From: Halomonas sp. A40-4
GTDB taxonomy: Bacteria > Pseudomonadota > Gammaproteobacteria > Pseudomonadales > Halomonadaceae
Assembly: GCF_015767635.1 (NCBI RefSeq)
Contig: NZ_CP065230.1
Location: 4,086,503 to 4,150,502, forward strand
Reading direction: 5' to 3'
DNA: 64,000 bases
A model generated the notes under the pieces. The model saw nothing but the letters and a program-made list of their open reading frames with translations, did no database searches and was not told where the DNA came from. Of the stretch, positions 16,328 through 22,652 are shown piece after piece (position 1 is the first letter of the stretch; each line of letters starts with the position of its first letter). The translations under genes were made by a program, and so were the position numbers.

Positions 16328-17719
16328 ATGATCGAGCCAGCCAGGCAACTCATAACAGCAGGAAACAAGACGTTTCTTCATAACACCGTAAAACAGCTCT
16401 TAGGGTATGGCTGGTCAATTAACCATGCTATCAACGCTCATCAAGCAATGGAATTGCTCGACAAAGCACCTTGTCGAGTTGGATTGCTCACTATCGATCC
16501 TTCAACATCCATCCTTCCTTTGGAAATCGATAGTCACTCTCGGCTGTCAGATATCTCTTGGGTAGCCATCATCGAACGTAATGGGTTAAGTCAGGAGAAG
16601 ACGCGCGAGCGGATTTTTAATACTTGTTACGCCTATCAAGTCCCTCCCATCGATGTAAGAAAACTCGATACCTTGATGGAGAATGCGCTGGCAATGGCCA
16701 ACCTCAAAGGCGCTCACCGGATCCCGACTCTTTCCTGTTTGGACGACGAATATCATATCGTTGGCGATAGCCCGACCATGCAACGGCTCTATCGAACGAT
16801 CGCCAAAGTGGCCTGTGCCAGTGCACCTGTACTGATCACCGGAGAGTCGGGCACGGGAAAGGAACTCACAGCTCATGCTATTCATAATCATTCACCCAGA
16901 CGCCATGGCCCGTTTAACGTCGTCAATTGTGGCGCTCTACCCCCCGGGCTTATCCAGTCCGAACTCTTCGGTCACGAGAAAGGCGCCTTCACCGGGGCTA
17001 ATCAGCGCAAGGTCGGCATCATAGAGCATTCGCAGGGAGGTACCCTGTTTCTCGACGAGATCGGAGACCTGCCGCTGGATTTACAAGTCAATCTGCTTCG
17101 CTTTCTGGAAGACCTCAAAGTGCTGCGCGTCGGTGGGCTTAAGGAGATTCCTGTCGATGTCAGGGTATTGGCCGCCACCCACGTCAACCTTGATGAAGCC
17201 GTCAGCAGGGGCGATTTTCGTGAAGATCTCTACCATCGGCTCAATGTGCTTCAAGTCAGGGTACCGGCACTGAGAGAGCACCTTGAAGACATTGAAGCCC
17301 TGGCCCACTTTTTTTTCCAGAAATTCTCAACCGAAAAACCAACCCGTGTCTGTGGATTCAGCCACGCATGTATCACTGTCATGCGTCAGCACCGCTGGCC
17401 GGGCAACATCCGCGAACTGGTCAACCGGGTTAGACGCTCAATGGTCATGTGCGAACAGAGGCTCATTACACCCGCCGATATGGGGCTGGAAAGGCGACAT
17501 GGACTTTCCCGGGGTATTGATACCCTTCAGCAGGTTCGCGACGCAGCAGAGTTCGAGGCCATCAGGTCTGCCCTGGCACGCAACAAACACAATGTGCTGC
17601 GTGCGTCGCTCGAACTGGGTGTCTCACGCGTCACCTTATACCGATTAATCGAAAAGCACGGTATCGCAAAGAACGGCTGCCCCCATGAACGGCAAACGAT
17701 CCATGTCTCTCCCCGTTAG
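16328..17719 (+). CDS. Sigma-54-dependent activator with degenerate receiver (VpsR-like)
   Basis: A 463-aa enhancer-binding protein. Residues 1-125 have receiver-like length, but only Asp57 (LLTIDPS) could serve as acceptor and the usual acidic pair is not evident. The AAA+ core has Walker A GESGTGKE (172-179), an intact GAFTGA loop (219-224) that contacts sigma-54, and Walker B FLDEIGDL (241-248). The C-terminus is a Fis-type HTH (NVLRASLELGVSRVTLYRLI). This layout resembles VpsR-like regulators of biofilm matrix genes. It is 38 nt upstream of the FapF-like channel gene and the likely activator of the convergent operon, whose upstream region carries a sigma-54-type promoter. Confidence 0.88.
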   Translation: MIEPARQLITAGNKTFLHNTVKQLLGYGWSINHAINAHQAMELLDKAPCRVGLLTIDPSTSILPLEIDSHSRLSDISWVAIIERNGLSQEKTRERIFNTCYAYQVPPIDVRKLDTLMENALAMANLKGAHRIPTLSCLDDEYHIVGDSPTMQRLYRTIAKVACASAPVLITGESGTGKELTAHAIHNHSPRRHGPFNVVNCGALPPGLIQSELFGHEKGAFTGANQRKVGIIEHSQGGTLFLDEIGDLPLDLQVNLLRFLEDLKVLRVGGLKEIPVDVRVLAATHVNLDEAVSRGDFREDLYHRLNVLQVRVPALREHLEDIEALAHFFFQKFSTEKPTRVCGFSHACITVMRQHRWPGNIRELVNRVRRSMVMCEQRLITPADMGLERRHGLSRGIDTLQQVRDAAEFEAIRSALARNKHNVLRASLELGVSRVTLYRLIEKHGIAKNGCPHERQTIHVSPR

Positions 17720-17757
17720 GACGAGGCACTACGCAAAAAGAAAAAAGGAAAGACACC

Positions 17758-18849
17758 ATGACTCCACGTGGCACTAAACTCCTCTATACCGCCGGCTTGG
17801 CATCTTTTATCAGTTGCACACCGGTGCTGGCTCAACAGACAACCGAGGACTCGCAGGTCCAGCCCGTTGGACAGGGCCCCGACCAGCAGGAGACCCAGCC
17901 AGACGTCCAGGCAATGGCGGAATATGGAGGCGTCTTGACCCCCAAGGGCAGGCTGGTTCTGGAGCCCGAATTCCAGTACTCCCACGAGAGCATTAACCGA
18001 ACGACCTTCGAGGGTATCGAAGTATTGAGCACCCTGCTGATCGGGGTGTTTACCGCACAGGATGTCGACCGTGATAGCTATACGGCCTCACTGACGGGAC
18101 GGCTGGGTTTTACCGACCGCCTGGAACTCGAGATGAAAGTGCCTTATGTCTATCGGGATGAGTCGAACCGTGTCACGGTCTCAGAAGTTAATCCCGATTT
18201 TACGTTGAACCGTGAATTATCCAATAATGCGCTAGGCGATATCGAATTTGCCGCCCACTACCAGCTAAACCGTGGCCTGAATGGTATGCCCTACTTCATC
18301 GGTAACCTGCGCTACAAGAGCACCACCGGTGAAGGCCCCTTCGATATTCGTCGTAACAGCGCCGGCACTCCATTGGAGTTAACCACCGGCACCGGCTTTC
18401 ATTCCTTCGAGCCCAGCCTCACCATGCTCGTCCCCTCGGCGCCCGCTGTCTATTTCGCTAACCTTGGCTATGTCTTCAACCTTGAAGATGATGTCAATCA
18501 GCAAGTTACTCAAGATGATGACGACCTGATCATAGGCGAGGTAGATCCCGGAGATACCATTCGATTGAGTTTCGGCATGGCCTACTCAATCAATCCGAAA
18601 ACGTCCTTTACGCTGGGCTACAAAAACGACTTCATCGGCGAAACGACAACAAAGTTTGTCAATAACAGTACCGGCAACACGGTTAAGGTCAGCTCAAATA
18701 CCCTGAACGTTGGCTCCCTGCTGCTCGGGTGGTCTTACCAGCTGAACCCGGATGTCTCGCTCAACCTGGGCCTGGAATTGGGCATCACCGATGATGCACC
18801 GGATACTACCCTGACACTTCGCATGCCTATCGGTATGGGTATTTTTTAG
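17758..18849 (+). CDS. FapF-like outer-membrane beta-barrel channel
   Basis: A 363-aa protein with a signal peptide (about 1-25, ending CTPVLAQ), a short Gln/Pro-rich segment, then EYGGVLTPKGRLVLEPEF and a long series of alternating amphipathic strands ending in the terminal Phe typical of BAM substrates. It belongs to the phenol MetA-degradation-like transporter barrel family, which includes FapF, the pore that exports Fap amyloid subunits. Unlike Pseudomonas FapF it has only a short region before the barrel and no clear long coiled coil. RBS AAGGAAAG precedes the ATG. It is co-directional with the regulator and convergent with the secreted-protein operon. Confidence 0.75.
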   Translation: MTPRGTKLLYTAGLASFISCTPVLAQQTTEDSQVQPVGQGPDQQETQPDVQAMAEYGGVLTPKGRLVLEPEFQYSHESINRTTFEGIEVLSTLLIGVFTAQDVDRDSYTASLTGRLGFTDRLELEMKVPYVYRDESNRVTVSEVNPDFTLNRELSNNALGDIEFAAHYQLNRGLNGMPYFIGNLRYKSTTGEGPFDIRRNSAGTPLELTTGTGFHSFEPSLTMLVPSAPAVYFANLGYVFNLEDDVNQQVTQDDDDLIIGEVDPGDTIRLSFGMAYSINPKTSFTLGYKNDFIGETTTKFVNNSTGNTVKVSSNTLNVGSLLLGWSYQLNPDVSLNLGLELGITDDAPDTTLTLRMPIGMGIF

Positions 18850-18864
18850 CTGAAAGAACAAACT

Positions 18865-18891
18865 CGACAGCTGCTTCATCGGCAGCTGTCG
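18865..18891. terminator. Hairpin separating the channel gene and the convergent secreted-protein operon
   Basis: CGACAGCTGC (18865-18874) pairs perfectly with GCAGCTGTCG (18882-18891) around a 7-nt loop. It sits between the stop codons of two convergent genes. No clear T-run follows, but the position suits a bidirectional terminator. Confidence 0.6.
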
Positions 18892-18893
18892 TA

Positions 18894-19592
18894 TCAGCGC
18901 AGGATACCTGCAAAGGAATCAACAATCGCGGCCCGTTGCCTGGCTGCCTTCAATGCCCCAATATTGTTGAGCTGAACATCAACATCGATACGCTGCTGTA
19001 TATTGCGTCCAGAAGCATTGCTCACTACGCCACTGACAATGGCGTCACGAGTGATATTTTGCAAAGCTGCCGTAAAGCCCTTGGCGTCGCTCAAGGTAAC
19101 GCCAGAAAAACCTGCCAGACCTGATAGATCTAGGCCTCGGGGCGTCATATCAGTGACGAGCACTCCCGTACCAGGCCCCACCTGACTGACTGAACCAGAA
19201 GGGGCGCGAAATGTCTGGGACACAACGTCGACGCCCGCCCTGGTAAAGTTGACAACCGACACCAGTTCAACTTTGTTATCGATCAGGGTCTGTAGCCTGG
19301 CTCCGAAGTCCACATCGAGCCCACCAAGACTGAATCCCGCTCGCAATTGATCGAGCTCTGTTTCAGCAATAACAACGCCTCGACGAAATTCATCATTTAC
19401 AGCCAATGAGGATATAACCTCAGTGTAAAGACTCACGCCTGAAGAAGGTTCCCAATGGCTATTTAATGGTTCTGACGCTACATTGCTTGCCTGTGGGGAA
19501 GCTGCCCCAGTGCCGGTCGCGGCTATCATCAGCGCTGCACCAATCCACCGAACTCCCGTTCGCCTACACATGGTGCTTGATCGAGATGGCAT
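18894..19592 (-). CDS. Secreted protein of the Fap-like cluster (232 aa)
   Basis: There is an N-terminal signal peptide (WIGAALMIAATGTGAAS). About residues 72-115 contain ETELDQLRAGF followed by LGGLDVDFGARL, a Gly-containing amphipathic segment of a kind I associate with proteins encoded beside FapF/C39 loci. The C-terminal part (LQNITRDAIVSGVVSNASGRN...) is Asn/Val rich and probably beta-forming. It is the last gene of the operon, 15 nt after the C39 peptidase, with GAGGAG 8 nt before the ATG. It may be a chaperone, minor subunit or substrate. I cannot assign a one-to-one Fap orthologue. Confidence 0.65.
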   Translation of the reverse strand: MPSRSSTMCRRTGVRWIGAALMIAATGTGAASPQASNVASEPLNSHWEPSSGVSLYTEVISSLAVNDEFRRGVVIAETELDQLRAGFSLGGLDVDFGARLQTLIDNKVELVSVVNFTRAGVDVVSQTFRAPSGSVSQVGPGTGVLVTDMTPRGLDLSGLAGFSGVTLSDAKGFTAALQNITRDAIVSGVVSNASGRNIQQRIDVDVQLNNIGALKAARQRAAIVDSFAGILR

Positions 19593-19607
19593 TTTCGTAT
19601 CTCCTCA

Positions 19608-20312
19608 TCACCGACCCATCTCATTTCTGGCGGGAAGGGTCAGCAGACTGGCACCTAGGCTTGAACGGCTCACTCCTACCGATAGAGGTGAAGCGGGGCG
19701 CACGGCCCAATCCTGCTCGTTATTGAAGTTTTTCCGGGCAACCTCGATTTCCTCGCGCACGCCCAGAACCGTTCCGTCCCACAGTGATTCAAAGTGATCT
19801 TTGGGCACCACTTGGGTACCTGCCGCGGGATCTCCAATCAGAATATTATTGGCATCCACACCCTTCACAACGACAAAGTGCTTGTAACCCGCTGTGTTCA
19901 CCATCGTAATGGCGGGCACACCAATGCGAATAAAGTCATCCAGGCTGATTCTGAACCCATCGGAGTTGAGCCCCTGAGCATCCAGATATCGCTTCATATC
20001 CAACATGGAAAAGCCATGTCGCTGGATCTGCTCGGCATCCCCGGCACGAATCATGCTTTCAAACACGTCTGCCTCGGTGGTCTCTCGCTGATAATGGAAC
20101 GTCAGCAAGGTCGCAACAGATGCAGAACCACAGCTGAAATCATATTGCTGGCGAACCACTCTGTCCCAACCCTTTTCCTGCAGACTCTGAGCCTCGACCT
20201 GAAAACTACCGAAACGATTGAATATGGCGACCTGTCCGGCATAGGCAACCATCACGTTGCCAACAAGAAAGAGTGACACCATGCAAGAGCAAAGTTGTCG
20301 ACTTAGTTTCAT
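19608..20312 (-). CDS. C39-family (FapD-like) cysteine peptidase, periplasmic
   Basis: A 234-aa protein with a signal peptide (MVSLFLVGNVMVAYAG) and a single C39 papain-like domain. Catalytic Cys61 lies in DFSCGSASVATLL, His145 in GYKHFVVVKG and Asp161 in IGDPAAG; Gln56 is placed for the oxyanion hole. There is no attached ABC transporter, so it is not a classical bacteriocin exporter. Stand-alone secreted C39 peptidases of this type (FapD) occur in functional-amyloid operons. It lies in the middle of the secreted-protein operon and presumably processes one or more of its neighbours. Confidence 0.85.
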   Translation of the reverse strand: MKLSRQLCSCMVSLFLVGNVMVAYAGQVAIFNRFGSFQVEAQSLQEKGWDRVVRQQYDFSCGSASVATLLTFHYQRETTEADVFESMIRAGDAEQIQRHGFSMLDMKRYLDAQGLNSDGFRISLDDFIRIGVPAITMVNTAGYKHFVVVKGVDANNILIGDPAAGTQVVPKDHFESLWDGTVLGVREEIEVARKNFNNEQDWAVRPASPLSVGVSRSSLGASLLTLPARNEMGR

Positions 20313-20358
20313 GGCGCATCACTCCCTGGGGAATCGTGTATCCAACCCCGATCACGGC

Positions 20359-20787
20359 TCAGTTGGCGATAAAGACACTGATACCCACGGCATTGTTGAT
20401 GGAATTCCCATTCCCCGTCACGGCACTGAAAATGCCTGTGCCGCTATAGTTCCCCAAGGCATCAGAAGCAAAGCTGATATTGCCTGAGACCATATTTCCG
20501 CCAATATTGAAGGAGGTATCTGTCACCGACGCTTGCATGTTCTGGATGCTTTTTACTGTATTGAAATTGACGATCGCCTCACCTTCCCTGGCCCTTGCCC
20601 TATCCATTTCCTCGATATTCATCCGTTGCATCGCTGCAAAACCATTGCTGCTAAGCGCATGACTATCGTCGGCCTGACTCTTTGTCATTCCCAGGACGAT
20701 CATTGAAGAGACGAGCGTAATGACCGTCAGCACACGCTGGGGACCAAGTAACTCGGATTGAATTGAACTGACTGAAGACACCTTCAT
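20359..20787 (-). CDS. Small secreted amyloid-like protein (142 aa), nucleator candidate
   Basis: There is an N-terminal hydrophobic export signal (VLTVITLVSSMIVLGMTKSQA). Residues 57-70 (NIEEMDRARAREGE) resemble the ETELDQLRA leader-like motif in the 232-aa protein. Residues 78-95 (V-x-S-I-Q-N-M ... S-F-N-I) match residues 124-141 of the 384-aa Gly-rich protein. The rest is Gly/Asn/Ser-rich with alternating hydrophobics (GIFSAVTGNGNSINNAVGISV), as in amyloid or nucleator proteins. There is no Cys, so the CXXC of Pseudomonas FapB/C/E is missing. ATG 20787 is chosen for GGAG 8 nt upstream. It is the second gene of the operon, 105 nt after the Gly-rich gene. Confidence 0.65.
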   Translation of the reverse strand: MKVSSVSSIQSELLGPQRVLTVITLVSSMIVLGMTKSQADDSHALSSNGFAAMQRMNIEEMDRARAREGEAIVNFNTVKSIQNMQASVTDTSFNIGGNMVSGNISFASDALGNYSGTGIFSAVTGNGNSINNAVGISVFIAN

Positions 20788-20892
20788 GGCACTGGCTCCC
20801 GGCACCCTATCCATACGGACAGTTCATCAGGGGAGCCGATGGATTTGCGCCCACCAGCTCCCGGTTCATTAAAGCGCCATTAGCGCTCTAAA

Positions 20893-22047
20893 TCAGTTGC
20901 CGATACTCACATTGCTGTGAGCCGCGACGTTGGTACCCGATACCTGAGCGTTGTACAGGCCGGTGGTCACGTTCATGTTGTTGATGCCGCCGAACACCCC
21001 AGCCGCCACGGAAACGCTGGCTGCACCCGTTGCCAATCTTGCAGCACCGCCATTGCCGCCGTTGCCACCATTGCCACCGTTGCCGGCTACCGCAGTGGCG
21101 TCACCGCCCACTCCCTGTCCGCTACCACCGTTGCCACCGCTGCCTGAACCGCCGTTACCGCCGCTGGCTGTCGCTAGGCCTCCATCACCGCCATCACCGC
21201 CGGCGCCAGAAGCCGAACCGGTGCCGGAGCCAGTGCCAGAACCGTTACCTGCGGTTCCACCCGCCACGGCAGAGCTAGCGGTAGCGTCACCGTTGGTGCT
21301 ATCACCATTAGTGGCCGTATTGGTGTTGTCGTCATCAACATCATCGGCTGCGATAGATGCATAGCCTTCGGCTGTGCCTCCCTGGGCATCGGTATTGCCA
21401 TTGGCAGCATCCGCATCGCCTCCTTCGCCAGAGCCGTCACCGTATCCTTCGGCATAGCCTTCACCGTAGCCACCTTCATAGCCATCACCGCCATCAGCAG
21501 TCGCATTACCACCATAGCCACCCTGTCCCTGGCCACCGCCACCGCCGGTGCCTTCGCCGTAGCTATCGGCATAAGCGTCACCGCCAGCACCGCCAGCAGC
21601 TCCAGTGGCTCCGCCGCCGCCATAGACGTTGACACTAGCGCCACTGACAGTGGCGCTCATATCTTGCATCGAGATAACGTTGGTCGAGGTGTTGTAGGAT
21701 TCGCTCATTGCCCAAGCATCCCCTCCACGGCCCGTTGTCCCCCCGGTGCCGCCCATCCCTGTTCCACTTGCAGCGCCACCGGTACCGTTACCACTGGTGA
21801 GGTTATTGTCATCCGAACTTTCATCAAAGTCGCCGTCGACATTGGCATAGACACTACCGCCGGTGCCCTGACCAGACCCACTAGCGCCATTCGCGCTTCC
21901 ACTGCTGCCGCCAGTCGCGGTGGCCTGAGAATCCACCGTCTGATCTACCTCTTCAGCTAATCCTGCGCTAGGGTTGGCATTCGCCGTAGAGATGGCCATC
22001 ACAATGGCCAGTAGAGGTGTACCGGCTACTACGAGATACTTTTTCAT
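20893..22047 (-). CDS. Large Gly-rich low-complexity secreted protein, main fibre/matrix subunit candidate
   Basis: A 384-aa protein with a signal peptide (about 1-24, AIVMAISTANA). Most of the rest is Gly, Ala, Asn, Ser and Asp, with blocks of GGx, GYGEG (190-205) and NGG/GNG (about 298-334). Acidic patches (71-81, 235-241) break the Gly blocks. Residues 124-141 share the V-x-S-[MI]-Q-[DN]-M motif with the 142-aa neighbour, and a second non-repetitive Asn/Val-rich segment ends the protein (345-384). It has no Cys and very few bulky residues. ATG 22047 is chosen because MKKYLVV starts a normal signal peptide. It is the first gene of the operon, about 100 nt downstream of the sigma-54-type promoter. 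The closest functional analogue I can propose is FapC; homology is not established. Confidence 0.7.
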   Translation of the reverse strand: MKKYLVVAGTPLLAIVMAISTANANPSAGLAEEVDQTVDSQATATGGSSGSANGASGSGQGTGGSVYANVDGDFDESSDDNNLTSGNGTGGAASGTGMGGTGGTTGRGGDAWAMSESYNTSTNVISMQDMSATVSGASVNVYGGGGATGAAGGAGGDAYADSYGEGTGGGGGQGQGGYGGNATADGGDGYEGGYGEGYAEGYGDGSGEGGDADAANGNTDAQGGTAEGYASIAADDVDDDNTNTATNGDSTNGDATASSAVAGGTAGNGSGTGSGTGSASGAGGDGGDGGLATASGGNGGSGSGGNGGSGQGVGGDATAVAGNGGNGGNGGNGGAARLATGAASVSVAAGVFGGINNMNVTTGLYNAQVSGTNVAAHSNVSIGN

Positions 22048-22160
22048 GTTCGTGTCTCCATTTGAATTGTCTGCTGCAGCCTGCGAACTTTTGCCATCAT
22101 CCCTAATGTTCAATTCTGGACCCTTGAAGAATGCATCTCGCTCGCAGCCACCAACCCAGG

Positions 22161-22176
22161 AGCATGATCCATGCCA
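22161..22176 (-). promoter_or_regulatory. Candidate sigma-54 promoter of the Gly-rich protein operon
   Basis: On the minus strand the sequence TGGCATGGATCATGCT matches the -24/-12 consensus TGGCACG-N4-TTGCW with invariant GG and GC at exactly the required spacing; only the C at position 6 and one T differ. It lies 114 nt upstream of the first ATG, and the only sigma-54 activator in the window is encoded in the same cluster. Confidence 0.6.
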
Positions 22177-22608
22177 GTTAAAACCCAATTGGATGTAATC
22201 AACTGTAAGAAAAGAAAATTTATAAACGCCGGACACTTTGATTCTATTCAGACATTGCCCTTGGGTTTGTCACTTTATGATTAGTGTTTCACCCGCGGAA
22301 CAGTTGAACGATAAAAGTCTTAAATTTAAGCGTATTCTTTTTAAAAACAGTTGTTTTCTAACATTCCATAAAGTGCAACGAGAACGTTACACCAAGGAAT
22401 GGGAAAAAACTGATGCGATCATTGATCAAATGCCAATGCGATACCACTGGCACTGAAGCTTTTATCGAACCGGAAGAGATGCTCTGAGAATCATGTCGCA
22501 TTGTGTCCATCGACTGGGCATGAGCACTGTCTTGAAACATCCGTCAGATATATATAAGCCACTGGAAAACTTGGCTGAATTTTTAAAGGAAGGGAAATAA
22601 CATTGGTG
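22177..22608. other. AT-rich intergenic region between the Gly-rich operon and glmS
   Basis: No supported gene is present. It should hold upstream activator sites for the sigma-54 promoter at 22161-22176. A 72-codon frame on the plus strand (22238-22456) has no good start context and looks accidental. Confidence 0.5.
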
Positions 22609-22644
22609 AAAAAGGGGCAGCAACTGTCTTGTTGTTACCCCTTT
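22609..22644 (-). terminator. Rho-independent terminator of the glmU-glmS transcript
   Basis: On the minus strand AAAGGGG-TAACAAC pairs with GTTGCTGCCCCTTT (one mismatch, one wobble) and is followed by TTTTT. It starts 9 nt beyond the glmS stop codon. Confidence 0.75.
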
Positions 22645-22652
22645 GTCAGGCA

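Noticed and set aside
17760..17778. parS-like site ACTCCACGTGGCAC near the start of the channel gene
   Set aside because: It differs from the parS consensus at three of 14 positions and lies in coding sequence. A scan of CACGTG cores found no full parS in the window.
19608..20312. Bacteriocin exporter peptidase
   Set aside because: There is no ABC transporter domain or neighbour, and the protein has a Sec-type signal peptide, as FapD-like proteins do.
21000..21200. CRISPR-like repeats
   Set aside because: The repeats are short codon-periodic units inside a gene with no unique spacers and no cas genes nearby.
20917..21960. Several long plus-strand open frames across the Gly-rich gene
   Set aside because: They are mirror frames of a GC-rich repetitive gene: Pro/Leu/His-rich translations with no ribosome-binding sites or signal peptides. 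The minus-strand gene has both.
20893..22047. PE_PGRS-type or phage-tail-like Gly-rich protein
   Set aside because: Gly-rich composition alone is misleading. The signal peptide, the motif shared with its neighbour and the C39/FapF context point to a secreted matrix protein.
22238..22456. 72-codon frame between the Gly-rich operon and glmS
   Set aside because: No convincing ribosome-binding site, no recognisable domain, and it lies in the AT-rich region upstream of the sigma-54 promoter.
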